From Paracidovorax wautersii (GTDB taxonomy: Bacteria; Pseudomonadota; Gammaproteobacteria; Burkholderiales; Burkholderiaceae_C), in contig NZ_FONX01000010.1 of NCBI RefSeq assembly GCF_900113035.1, positions 118,062 through 182,061 on the forward strand: 64,000 nucleotides of DNA. Direction: 5' to 3'. The position numbers and the translations under genes were made by a program. Positions 1 to 10,372 of this stretch are shown in pieces. Position 1 is the stretch's first letter. Every line of letters begins with the position of its first letter. Under the pieces are notes generated by a model. That model saw only the letters and a program-made list of their open reading frames with translations. It did not search any database and was not told the origin of the DNA.

Positions 1-1614
1 CCGGCGCAGGCGTCACCGCAGTCCCAGCGCGGCCTGCCCTCCATGGGAGACGGCGCCGACATGACGACCAGCGAGGAGCGCCGGCTGGGCGATCGCATCA
101 TCCGGGAGCTCTACCGCGACCCGGACTACATCGACGATGCGGTGCTGAACGAATACGTCCAGCACCTGTTCATGCAATTGCTCAAGGCCTCGCGGGAGCG
201 GGGCGAGCTCTCGCCCGAGCTGGAGGAACGTTTCGCCTGGGAGGTGCTGCTGGGCCGCGACCGCACCGTCAATGCCTTCGCGCTGCCCGGGGGCTACTTC
301 GGCGTGCATCTGGGGCTGGTGGCGGTGGTGTCCACGCGCGACGAGCTGGCTTCGGTGCTGGCGCATGAGCTCAGCCACGTCACGCAGCGCCACATCTCGC
401 GCCTGATCGCGCAGCAGAGCCGGCAGACGCCGCTGGTGCTCGGCGCCATGGTGCTGGGGGCCCTGGCCGCCAGCAAGAACCCGGGTGCGGCGCAGGCGAT
501 GATGGTGGGCGGCCAGGCCCTGGCGGTGCAGAACCAGCTGAACTTCTCGCGCGACATGGAGCGCGAGGCCGACCGGGTGGGCTACAGCATCATGGCGCCG
601 GCCGGCTTCGCGCCGCAGGGCTTCGTGAGCATGTTCGACAAGCTCCAGCAGGCCAACCGCCTCAACGACAACGGCAGCTGGCCGTATCTGCGCAGCCACC
701 CGCTGACCACGCAGCGCATTGCCGACATGCATTCGCGCGTGCCGGCGGGCACACCGCCCGCGCCGCCGCCCACGCTGGAGCATGCCATGGTCGCCGCGCG
801 TGCCCGGGTGCTGATGCGCCCCGGGGTCGATGCCTGGCGCCAGTGGGAGGCCGAGCCGCGCACGACCGGCTTCGCGTCGCGGCCGGCGGCGCAGCGGGCC
901 GCCGCCTGGTATGCCGCCGTGTTGAGCGCCGTGCAGCTGCGCGAGGTGTCGGCGGCGCGTGAAGGCTTGAAGAGCCTGGATGCCGTGGTGCGGGGCGACC
1001 CGGCCGCCGAACGGCAGGCGCGCCTGCTCGCGGCCGAGGTGGACATGGCCGCCGGCGATGTGCGCATGGCGGCGCAGCGGCTGGCCCAGGCGCCTGCAGC
1101 CGGCGCGGGCGCGGCAGGCGCTCCGGGCAGTGCCCCTGGGGGCGCTGCTGCGGAACCGCCTTCCGCCCCAGCATCGGCTTCCCTGTCGATCGCCGATCTG
1201 GAACGGGCGGAGCGCGGGGGCGTGATGGGCGGTGCCGGCGCCTCGGTCGGGGCTTCGGGTGTCGGCCGGCCGGAGCTGATCCTGCGCACCCAGGCGCTGC
1301 TGCGGGCGAATGCGAGCGCCGAGATGATCGGGCCGCTGCAGACCTGGGTGGCGACCTATCCGCGCGACGCCACGGTGTGGCAGCTGCTGGCGGCGGTGTG
1401 GCAGCAGCAGGGCGACACCCTGCGCTCGGTGCGCGCCGAGGCCGAGGCGCAGGCCGCGCGCTACGACTACCAGGCGGCGGTGGACCGCTTCAGGGCGGGC
1501 CAGGACCTGTCGCGCAAGAGCGCCGCGGCGTCCGACTATGTCGAGGCGTCGATCATCGACACGCGGCTGCGTGCGATGCAGTCACTTCTTAAGGAACAGG
1601 CCGCCGAGCGCTGA
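1..1614 (+). CDS. M48 family metalloprotease, BepA/YfgC-like (5' end outside window)
   Basis: The frame is open from the first base and reads through into a recognisable M48 peptidase, so the signal peptide and true start lie upstream of the window. The zinc-binding HELSH motif is encoded at about 364-378, and the third zinc ligand probably lies in EREADRVG about 60 residues later. A TPR-like alanine-rich C-terminal half follows, with a low-complexity Gly/Ala/Pro linker near 1100-1250. This architecture is that of periplasmic BepA/YfgC proteases, which assist or degrade outer-membrane proteins during LPS-transporter and beta-barrel assembly. The last 33 bases overlap, tail to tail, the 3' end of the next minus-strand gene. 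The family call is firm; the exact orthologue is less so. Confidence 0.88.
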   Translation, partial: PAQASPQSQRGLPSMGDGADMTTSEERRLGDRIIRELYRDPDYIDDAVLNEYVQHLFMQLLKASRERGELSPELEERFAWEVLLGRDRTVNAFALPGGYFGVHLGLVAVVSTRDELASVLAHELSHVTQRHISRLIAQQSRQTPLVLGAMVLGALAASKNPGAAQAMMVGGQALAVQNQLNFSRDMEREADRVGYSIMAPAGFAPQGFVSMFDKLQQANRLNDNGSWPYLRSHPLTTQRIADMHSRVPAGTPPAPPPTLEHAMVAARARVLMRPGVDAWRQWEAEPRTTGFASRPAAQRAAAWYAAVLSAVQLREVSAAREGLKSLDAVVRGDPAAERQARLLAAEVDMAAGDVRMAAQRLAQAPAAGAGAAGAPGSAPGGAAAEPPSAPASASLSIADLERAERGGVMGGAGASVGASGVGRPELILRTQALLRANASAEMIGPLQTWVATYPRDATVWQLLAAVWQQQGDTLRSVRAEAEAQAARYDYQAAVDRFRAGQDLSRKSAAASDYVEASIIDTRLRAMQSLLKEQAAER

Positions 1615-1938
1615 TTCGATCACCAGGCCCAGCAGCGAGTACAGCAGCGAGCCGATCAGCGCCGCGCCGAAGCCGTGCACCTGGAAGCCGCTGCCCAGCA
1701 CGCTGGCGGCGGCCCAGAACATCAACGCGTTGATGACGAAGAGGAAGAGGCCCACGGTGACGATGGTGACCGGCAGCGTCAGCACCACCAGCACCGGCCG
1801 CAGCACGACGTTGAAGAGCCCGATGACGAAGGCGGCCAGCAGCGCCGACGGGAAGCTGCGCACCTCCACGCCGTTATAGATGTAGGCCACGCAGAGCAGG
1901 GCGACTGCGCTCAGCAGCCATTTGAGAAGCATTTTCAT
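1582..1938 (-). CDS. Phage holin family 4-like small membrane protein
   Basis: This 118-residue protein is almost entirely hydrophobic, with about four predicted transmembrane helices separated by short loops (YNGVEVRSFP and LGSGFQVHG are typical loop sequences). It resembles the phage holin family 4 / YvlD-like membrane proteins common on bacterial chromosomes, which mostly have no proven lytic role. The start at 1938 (MKMLLKW) was chosen because the upstream extension is Arg/Pro-rich and unlike a membrane protein. It converges on, and overlaps by 33 bp, the metalloprotease gene. Family call from hydropathy and motif recognition; function unknown. Confidence 0.8.
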   Translation of the reverse strand: MKMLLKWLLSAVALLCVAYIYNGVEVRSFPSALLAAFVIGLFNVVLRPVLVVLTLPVTIVTVGLFLFVINALMFWAAASVLGSGFQVHGFGAALIGSLLYSLLGLVIESALGGLFLKK

Positions 1939-2129
1939 GCGCGAAAGGATAGCAGCAGCGTGTGTCCCATGGCGGCCGGCATGGCTGTGGCCGGACACGC
2001 GCGGGCGACGTGGCCAAGAAGCGGTCCGCAAAACAGAAGGCCGCCGCGCCGTTCGCACGGCGGGCGGCCCAGGGGGCGCCAAGGCAGATCGGGCTCAGCG
2101 GCTCAGCCGCCGGCCGCGCGCCGGCAAGG

Positions 2130-2612
2130 TCATTCCGCGACCAGGAACAGCACCGCCGCCAGGCTGGCGAGCGTGCCGGGCAGCGACCAGTTGCGCAGGG
2201 GCTTCTTCACCACCACCACGGGGGCGGGGGCCGCCACGGCAGACGCCATGGCTTCCTGCTTGGGGCGGCGGGCATCCACCACCTGGGCGTCGGCGCCGTG
2301 CTCGGCTTGCAGCTGCGTGAGCAGTTCGGGCAGCGGGCCCTTGGCCAGCACGGTGGAGACCTCCGCGCCGGCGGCCTGCAGCCCCGGCACCAGCTGCGCG
2401 AAGAGCTTGTCGGCCCACTTGGCGCGCCAGTTCTCGCGGGCGCTGTGGCTCACCCATTTGCTGATGCGGTGGGTCATGCGCGGCGCGCAGGCGACCAGCA
2501 CCCAGTGCGTGGCGGCACTGCCAGCATCCCGCGATGGCCGGGCCGACAGCGGGCGCAGGATGTGCTGCGCGTGTGCGGCGTCGTCCACGTACACGATGAT
2601 CTTCTGGTTCAT
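2130..2612 (-). CDS. Hypothetical protein with one C-terminal membrane anchor
   Basis: The gene encodes 160 residues. The start MNQKIIVYVDD at 2612 follows an AAGGAG ribosome-binding site, which decides the start over longer in-frame alternatives. The N-terminal part alternates beta/alpha as in a Rossmann or universal-stress-like fold (KIIVYVDDAAHAQ, HWVLVACAP), then comes a basic region (ISKWVSHSARENWRAKWADK), and the protein ends with a Pro/Val-rich linker and a single hydrophobic helix. I do not recognise a named family. A cytoplasmic domain tethered to the inner membrane by its C-terminus is the simplest reading. Confidence 0.7.
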   Translation of the reverse strand: MNQKIIVYVDDAAHAQHILRPLSARPSRDAGSAATHWVLVACAPRMTHRISKWVSHSARENWRAKWADKLFAQLVPGLQAAGAEVSTVLAKGPLPELLTQLQAEHGADAQVVDARRPKQEAMASAVAAPAPVVVVKKPLRNWSLPGTLASLAAVLFLVAE

Positions 2613-2756
2613 GGTGGGGCTCCTTGAGTTGTCGGACTGGCGGAATGGCGGGCTGAAGGCCCGAGTGTGTCCGGACTGCGGGCATCGCCTGGTGTGAACC
2701 CCTGCCAGGCCTCCGGGTTCCCGGGGCACGGCAGGGGCGCAGGCTCTGCCCGAGCT

Positions 2757-3515
2757 TCAGTGGCCGGTGGTTGCGCCGGCCTTGGCGCGGCGGGCGACGA
2801 CGAGCTTGCCGACGACCAGCACCAGCAGCGCGCCGGCGATGTGCGCGGTCCAGTACAGGGTGTCGGAGATCACGGCCATGCCCTGCGCATCGAGGGTGCC
2901 CAGCTTGGGCGCCCAGGTCCAGCGGTCGGGGTTGACGAAGGCCGGGTCGGTGACCAGCATGCCGCCTGCGATCCAGCCCAGCAGCATGCCGCCCACCACG
3001 ATGATGACGGGGAAGCGCTCCATGAGCTTGATGACCAGCTGGCTGCCCCAGACGATGATCGGGATGGAGATCAGCAGGCCCAGCACCACCAGCAGCAGCG
3101 AGTGCTCGCCCGCGTTCTGCGCGGCGCCGGCGATGGCGATCACGTTGTCCACGCTCATGACCAGGTCGGCCACGATGATGGTCTTGATGGCGGCGAAGAG
3201 CTTGTCGCTGCCGGCCACGTCGCCGTGGCCTTCCTCGTCGGGCGCCAGCAGCTTGATGCCGATCCACACCAGCAGGATGGCGCCGACGAACTTCAGGAAC
3301 GGCAGGTTCAGCAGCGTCATGGCGAAGGCGATCAGCACCACGCGCAGCACGATGGCGCCGGCCGTGCCCCAGATGATCCCTTTGGTGCGCTGCGCAGGCG
3401 GCAGCTTGCGGCAGGCCAGGGCGATCACCACCGCGTTGTCGCCACCCAGCAGGATGTCGATGATGATGATCTGACCCAGCGCCACCCAGAACTCGGGTGA
3501 AGTCAAGAAGTCCAT
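2757..3515 (-). CDS. TerC/YjbE family integral membrane protein, probable Mn2+ exporter
   Basis: The 252-residue protein has about seven transmembrane helices and the paired acidic motifs of the TerC family: GGDNAVVIALA near residue 25 and a second-half copy, SVDNVIAIAG, near residue 125. These aspartate/asparagine pairs are thought to bind metal within the membrane. Start 3515 (MDFLTSPEFW) is preceded by GAGGG. The leader holds a yybP-ykoY (Mn2+) riboswitch and a strong intrinsic terminator, which makes manganese export the best functional guess rather than tellurium resistance. Family call from sequence; substrate inferred from the riboswitch and from known TerC proteins such as Alx and the Bacillus MeeF/MeeY proteins. 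Confidence 0.9.
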   Translation of the reverse strand: MDFLTSPEFWVALGQIIIIDILLGGDNAVVIALACRKLPPAQRTKGIIWGTAGAIVLRVVLIAFAMTLLNLPFLKFVGAILLVWIGIKLLAPDEEGHGDVAGSDKLFAAIKTIIVADLVMSVDNVIAIAGAAQNAGEHSLLLVVLGLLISIPIIVWGSQLVIKLMERFPVIIVVGGMLLGWIAGGMLVTDPAFVNPDRWTWAPKLGTLDAQGMAVISDTLYWTAHIAGALLVLVVGKLVVARRAKAGATTGH

Positions 3516-3549
3516 AAATTCCCTCAAACGATCGTTAGAACCAACGGCG

Positions 3550-3592
3550 AAAAAAGGAAGAGACCCGCTGCCCCGCAGTGCCGAGTCCTTCC
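3550..3592 (-). terminator. Leader terminator of the terC-family gene (riboswitch expression platform)
   Basis: Read on the minus strand, GGAAG (3588-3592) pairs with CTTCC (3556-3560), extended inwards by GACTCG/CGGGTC with one wobble and by CTGC-GGG-GCAG. Six T residues (complement of 3550-3555) follow at once. It lies 35-77 nt before the start codon and downstream of the aptamer, the place expected of a transcription-attenuation platform. Confidence 0.75.
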
Positions 3593-3718
3593 GGTGACCT
3601 GGAGCGCCTTGCGGCGTTCCGGGGGCGGTGGTGGGGACTTCGATCTGGCGTCTGCGCCCGCTGTGCGCGGTGGGCGAAAAGAGGAGGCCGGCCTTGATCG
3701 GGCCCCCAGGAGGCCCCA

Positions 3719-3870
3719 TCAAAGGTCTTGCTCAGCCGGTGGCGATGCATGCCACCAGGCCCGGGTTGCCGGAAGCTGTGCGCTTCGTATTGACGACAGA
3801 CCCGTCGAGCCCATCCTCTGCAGGCCGCGCTGGCTGCCGGAGGAACGGGTCGGGAGCTACTCCCCTTCGA
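3719..3870 (-). promoter_or_regulatory. yybP-ykoY manganese riboswitch aptamer
   Basis: On the minus strand the leader starts UCGAAGG and ends CCUUUGA (3719-3725), giving a 7-bp P1 with one wobble. The hallmark GGGGAGUAG (complement of 3857-3865) follows the 5' strand. GACCCGU (3845-3851) pairs perfectly with ACGGGUC (3799-3805), then comes the conserved CGUCAAUAC, a GGUGGC/GCCACC hairpin (3738-3756), and GCAAGACC just before the P1 3' strand. These are the consensus elements of the yybP-ykoY class, known to bind Mn2+ and to precede TerC/YjbE-family genes in proteobacteria. The match rests on visible motifs and pairing; no covariance model was run. Confidence 0.88.
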
Positions 3871-4080
3871 AGCGCGCATTGGAACACAGGCCGCCGCGGG
3901 CCGGCAAGCCGTGGCGGTGCCCATGCGCCCACGATGCAGGCCCATAGCGGGCCGCAGCCCTGGCCGGCATTGCGCTGGATGCTATTAAAAATGAAGCAAC
4001 GAGCCGGGCAGGGCCGCTGCAGCGGCAGGAGGGTGGCTGGGCGGGGGCGACGGTATGATCGGCCCCCCTTCTGCGTGCCC

Positions 4081-4539
4081 ATGGTTCCGTTCTCCTTGTC
4101 TTCCAGCCCTCCGCCCTCCGCCGCTGCCCGCATCCACATCACCGACGTGGAGGCGGCCATCAACCATTGGCGCGGCCTGCGTCCGCCGGCCCATGCCGAG
4201 GGCGCGGCGCTGTGCCCCGAGCTGCTGGCCCTGGCCGAGGTCTATGCGCTGATGGTCTATCGCCACGAGGAAGAGATCGCCGAGGCCGCAATGCCCCCCG
4301 CCGCGCTGCAGGCCTGGCTGCACTGGTACGACACCACGCCCGACACGCCCTGCATCGCCATCTGCTCCACCAGCCAGGGCGACGAGCAGTGCAAGGGCTG
4401 CGGGCGCAGCTTCGCCGAGGTGCAACACTGGCTGGCGATGGGCCCGGTCGAAAAGCGCATGGTGTGGCGGCGCATCACGCAGGAAGGCACGGCCTGGCGC
4501 TTCACCCGCTATGCCGAGCGGGCCGCCGAGCGGCGCTGA
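4081..4539 (+). CDS. DUF3717 / DUF1289 domain protein
   Basis: This 152-residue protein has an N-terminal DUF3717 segment (ITDVEAAINHWR, about residues 20-60) and a C-terminal DUF1289 domain with the cysteine pattern PC-x3-C-x8-C-x2-C (about residues 97-115), likely a small metal-binding fold. ATG 4081 is the first start that keeps the family-like N-terminus; the upstream open sequence overlaps the riboswitch region on the other strand. The function of both domains is unknown. It is followed 44 bp downstream by a zinc-ribbon protein on the same strand. Confidence 0.82.
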   Translation: MVPFSLSSSPPPSAAARIHITDVEAAINHWRGLRPPAHAEGAALCPELLALAEVYALMVYRHEEEIAEAAMPPAALQAWLHWYDTTPDTPCIAICSTSQGDEQCKGCGRSFAEVQHWLAMGPVEKRMVWRRITQEGTAWRFTRYAERAAERR

Positions 4540-4583
4540 CGCCCGCTTCACCAGCGCACGCAACGACGACGACGACGACGGCC

Positions 4584-4889
4584 ATGCTGCGGCTCACCCA
4601 GGCCCCGAATGCCGCCATCGCCATGCTGTGGAGCGATCTGCTGTGCGAGGCCGGCATGCCCGCTTCGGTGCAGCGCCTCTACCTGAACGCGGCGGCCGGC
4701 CACCTGCCGCCCAGCGAATGCCTGCCCGAGATCTGGCTGGAGCACGAGGAGCATGCCGAGCGCGCCCGCCTGCTGCTGGCCGAGCTGCAGAACCTGCCGC
4801 AGCGGCGCTGGCGCTGCCCGGCCTGCGGCGAAGAGGTGGAAGGCGGCTTCGAGCAGTGCTGGCAGTGCGGGGCGCTGATGCCTGTGTAG
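4584..4889 (+). CDS. Small zinc-ribbon protein (DUF2007-like)
   Basis: A 101-residue protein starting MLRLTQAPNA. The first 70 residues are acidic and alanine-rich (DUF2007-like signal-transducing fold), and the C-terminus carries a rubredoxin-type ribbon with CPACG and CWQCG, four cysteines able to hold one zinc. It follows the DUF1289 gene closely and is likely co-transcribed. A run of ACG triplets (4563-4580) lies just before the start. Specific function unknown. Confidence 0.75.
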   Translation: MLRLTQAPNAAIAMLWSDLLCEAGMPASVQRLYLNAAAGHLPPSECLPEIWLEHEEHAERARLLLAELQNLPQRRWRCPACGEEVEGGFEQCWQCGALMPV

Positions 4890-5000
4890 CGGGCAGCTCT
4901 CGCTTCCGCTTGTGCTTTTGCTTCTATTCCGATAGCGATCTGCGCAGATGCTGCGCGGGCTGACGGCCAGTTTGACTCGTGGCCGCCGGCCCGGGCCGGA

Positions 5001-5561
5001 TCACTTCCAGCGTACCGGCTCCACCTGCACGCTGCCCAGGTTGCTGCTGAGCGTGAGGCCGTTTTCCTGCACCGTCGCCTGCAGCTGCATGCTGCGCTCG
5101 GCCAGGCTGGCCAGCTGCTGCGATGCCTCGGTCGGAATGCGCCAGACCTGCAGCTTGTCCTGCCGCGTGAGCTTGGTCTGGATGCCCTTCCACCAGATCT
5201 CGGCGGCGTGGTTGAAGCAATAGACCAGCACCGCGTCGGCCTTGGATGAGGCCTTGGCCAGCGGCTTGTCTTCCGGCTGGCCGACCTCGATCCACAGGCG
5301 CTTGCGGCCGGTGAAGTCGGTGATGGAGACGTCCGGATCGTCCGGGTCCGACAGGCCCGCGCCGAAGGCCAGCGTGCCGTCGCCCTGGCACACGGCCTGC
5401 AGCTGCCAGGCGTTGAGCGCCAGCGCGGCCAGCCGCACCATCATGCGTTCGTCGGTCTCGCTGGGGTGGCGCGCCAGGGTCAGGGCGTGGTCGGCGTAGT
5501 AGCCGTGGTCGATGTCGGCGATGGCGAGGTTCGCCTTGAAGATGGTGGACTTGATGGCCAT
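5001..5561 (-). CDS. yaeQ: YaeQ family protein
   Basis: The 186-residue product MAIKSTIFKANLAIADIDHG is a textbook YaeQ, a compact family with a PD-(D/E)XK nuclease-like fold. Conserved features visible here are RHPSETDERMMVRL, WIEVGQPEDK (with the active-site-like E and K) and VYCF. The biological role is unsettled; the E. coli protein was once proposed to compensate for RfaH loss. Length matches the family. The gene lies downstream of purB on the same strand, but a strong hairpin separates them, so it may have its own promoter. Confidence 0.93.
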   Translation of the reverse strand: MAIKSTIFKANLAIADIDHGYYADHALTLARHPSETDERMMVRLAALALNAWQLQAVCQGDGTLAFGAGLSDPDDPDVSITDFTGRKRLWIEVGQPEDKPLAKASSKADAVLVYCFNHAAEIWWKGIQTKLTRQDKLQVWRIPTEASQQLASLAERSMQLQATVQENGLTLSSNLGSVQVEPVRWK

Positions 5562-5584
5562 GCGGCGCTCACTTGCTCATAAAA

Positions 5585-5627
5585 CAATAGCTGCCAGCGC
5601 TTGATTCACAAGCGCTGGCAGCTATTG
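5585..5627 (-). terminator. Perfect 19-bp hairpin, terminator of purB; REP-like repeat copy
   Basis: CAATAGCTGCCAGCGCTTG (5585-5603) and its exact reverse complement (5609-5627) enclose a 5-nt loop. On the minus strand the second arm is followed by TTTTATG, fitting a Rho-independent terminator after purB. The core GCGCTTGATT--CAAGCGC recurs near 17206-17224 (16 of 19 bases the same), so the hairpin also looks like a member of a dispersed repeat family. Confidence 0.8.
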
Positions 5628-5644
5628 GGGGTGAAAAATGCTGG

Positions 5645-8134
<2,490 letters not shown>

Positions 8135-8767
8135 TCAGGGCCGCGCCGCCAGCTGCTGCTCGATCAGCTCCACCACCTTGGGGCTTTGCGGATCGACCGA
8201 GCTGCCGAAGCTGCCCACCACCTTGCCGTTGCGGCCGATCAGGTACTTGTGGAAGTTCCAGCGCGGCGCCTGGCCGCCCTGTTCGGCGAGCTGGCGGTAG
8301 AAGGGCGAGACATCGGCGCCGCGCACGGCGCTCTTGGAGAACATCGGAAACTTCACGCCGTAGGTGTTCTCGCAGAACTGGGCGATCTGCGCGTTGCTGT
8401 CGCGCTCCTGCGCGAAGTCGTTGGACGGAAAGCCCAGCACCACCAGGCCGCGGTCGCGGTACTTGGCGTAGAGCGCCTCCAGCCCCTTGTATTGCCCGGT
8501 GAAGCCGCAGTAGCTGGCGGTGTTGACCACCAGCAGCACCTTGCCGGCGTACTGGCAGAGCGACTGGGGCGCCTCGTCCTGCAGGCGGTCGAAACGGTGG
8601 TTCAGCAGCGCGGGGCAGGCCGCCGGCGCGGCGGCGGAGGGGCCCGCGCCGGATGCGGCAGCCCCCGGCGCATCGGCGGCGAAGGCCGCAGGCGCCAGCA
8701 GCAGGGCGGCGGCGAGGGCAAGGCCCTGCGTCAGGGCGGCGGGCAGGGTCAGGCGGGAGCGGGGCAT
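8135..8767 (-). CDS. Exported glutathione peroxidase family protein
   Basis: The 210-residue protein has a clear Sec signal peptide (cleavage likely near AFAADA, residue 30) and an Ala/Pro linker, then a GPx domain. The peroxidatic cysteine is in NTASYCGFTGQ (Cys87), the second motif reads FPSNDFAQE where the classical glutamine of NQF is Asp, and the tryptophan motif is RWNFHKYLIG. Cysteine- rather than selenocysteine-based bacterial members usually use thioredoxin rather than glutathione. The signal sequence puts this one in the periplasm, less usual than the cytoplasmic BtuE-type enzymes. Confidence 0.9.
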   Translation of the reverse strand: MPRSRLTLPAALTQGLALAAALLLAPAAFAADAPGAAASGAGPSAAAPAACPALLNHRFDRLQDEAPQSLCQYAGKVLLVVNTASYCGFTGQYKGLEALYAKYRDRGLVVLGFPSNDFAQERDSNAQIAQFCENTYGVKFPMFSKSAVRGADVSPFYRQLAEQGGQAPRWNFHKYLIGRNGKVVGSFGSSVDPQSPKVVELIEQQLAARP

Positions 8768-8967
8768 GGGCAGGTTCCTCTAGGAGCGTGCGCGGCGGCG
8801 GGAGCCGGAAGGCGCGGGGACTGCAGGGCGACGCAGAGGGTTCTACGCGGCCCGCAGGGGCTTGGATCATCCGCCGCCGTGCGGCAAGCAGCGTGCGGCA
8901 GGCGGGCAGGCCCGCATGGTCGCCCGCCGGCGCGCTGGCCGCAAGGGGCGCGGCGGGTGAGGCGGCG

Positions 8968-10179
8968 TCAGCCGCGTTCGGCCAGGGCCAGCAGGCGCTC
9001 CAGCGGGATCTGCACCCGCACGTCGCGCTGGGCGATGGGGGCGGCGATCTTCCAGGCGGCCTGGGCCGTGTCGCGGGGGATGGGCTCGCCCGTGGGCATG
9101 CCGCTGCGGTTGAGCACCACGGCCACGCGCGGCGTGGTGGCGCTGGCGCCGCGGCGCAGCACCACGCCCACTTCCTGCGAGGCCAGCCGCACGTAGGCGC
9201 CGGGCGGGAAGATGCCCAGCGTCTTGATCAGGGCGGCGCCGGCCTCGTCCACGCGCTGCTCCTCGTCGCGATAGACGCCCTGCATGGCGAGCGTCACCGG
9301 CAGCGGCTGGCGGGTGGCGCGCGGCGCGATGCGGGCGCCGAACACGTCGGCGCGCTGGATCAGGCGGGCCATCTGCTGCGCCTCGGTCAGCGCGGCCAGC
9401 GGGCCGGCCAGGCGGTGGTGGTGCTGGGCCACGGCCTCCAGCCAGAGCGGGTCGGCCACGCCCAGGCTGCGCAGCAGCGCGCTGGAGCGTTCGCTGTGGG
9501 TTTCGATGGCGTGGATCTGCTCGGACGTGAGCGGCTGCGTCTGCAGCGCCAGCTGGTCCTGCAGCGCGGTCATGGCGACGTTCATCGACAGTGCCACGCA
9601 GCCCACGGTGCGCACGCGCTCCTCGGGCCAGGCCAGCGTCTCGCGCGCCACCAGCATGGCGATGCAGGACACCAGCAGCGCATGGGTGGCGCTGTAGGTG
9701 CGCGTTTCCAGCGACGACATGTGCATCAGCGCCAGCAGGCTGGCGTTGGGCGACTGCAGCACCTGGCGCTCCAGCTCGTCGTGCAGCACGTAGAAGCGGT
9801 CGAGGAAGTCGGCCTGCGAGGGCGTGCGCAGCAGCTGGGCGGTGCGCTGCTCCAGCTCGTCCCACTGCACGGGGCCGGGCGCGGCCGCGGTGCGCGCCCG
9901 CTGGCCGGCGCTTTCCATCTTCACTGCGGCGATCTGGCCCAGCGAGTCGGCCGTCAGCAGCATGCGCTGCAGCTGGGCCAGGTAGGCGCGGTAGCTGTCG
10001 CCCGATTCCTCGGTGTCCACGCACAGCTGCAGCCCCCGGCCGAGCATGGCTTCCAGGTCCTCCCGGCTGCGCACCACGAACCCCTTGTGCGCCAGCAGCG
10101 CGCCTGCTTCGTCGCGCAGGTTGAAAGGCAGGGGCTGGCCGAGCGGGATGGTGTTGAGGTTCAGCGGAGTGAGTTGCAT
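8968..10179 (-). CDS. Degenerate HD/HD-GYP domain protein
   Basis: 403 residues starting MQLTPLNLNTIPLGQPLPF. The N-terminal segment (to about 90) resembles the domain that precedes many HD-GYP phosphodiesterases. The middle has the helical HD layout with histidines in YSATHALLVS, IETHSERSSALLRSLG and AVAQHHHR, but where the paired HD should be the protein reads SMNVAM. The HD-GYP signature GYP is also absent. A c-di-GMP phosphodiesterase that has lost catalysis, perhaps a sensor, is the best reading. It lies alone between the peroxidase and the RND operon. Family call by pattern only. Confidence 0.68.
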   Translation of the reverse strand: MQLTPLNLNTIPLGQPLPFNLRDEAGALLAHKGFVVRSREDLEAMLGRGLQLCVDTEESGDSYRAYLAQLQRMLLTADSLGQIAAVKMESAGQRARTAAAPGPVQWDELEQRTAQLLRTPSQADFLDRFYVLHDELERQVLQSPNASLLALMHMSSLETRTYSATHALLVSCIAMLVARETLAWPEERVRTVGCVALSMNVAMTALQDQLALQTQPLTSEQIHAIETHSERSSALLRSLGVADPLWLEAVAQHHHRLAGPLAALTEAQQMARLIQRADVFGARIAPRATRQPLPVTLAMQGVYRDEEQRVDEAGAALIKTLGIFPPGAYVRLASQEVGVVLRRGASATTPRVAVVLNRSGMPTGEPIPRDTAQAAWKIAAPIAQRDVRVQIPLERLLALAERG

Positions 10180-10372
10180 GGCGGGACTGCGGGAGGCAGG
10201 CTGGGGATTATCCCGGTCCCCGGCGACGGCGATGGGCGGCAAACCCGGAGCAAGCCCCGGCTGTTCCGGCGATGGCGGGCCGGCCCCGGCCGTGTGCCGC
10301 CTGCCGTGCCGCTACAGAATGAATAGCGCACTGCGCAGTCGGAGATTGGGTTCGTGGGCATCCATGCACCTG

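Noticed and set aside
2757..3515. Calling the TerC-family gene a tellurite-resistance gene
   Set aside because: No other ter genes are nearby and the leader carries an Mn2+ riboswitch, so manganese export fits better.
4562..4580. ACG triplet run before the zinc-ribbon gene
   Set aside because: Only about six units, common in high-G+C DNA; no sign of function.
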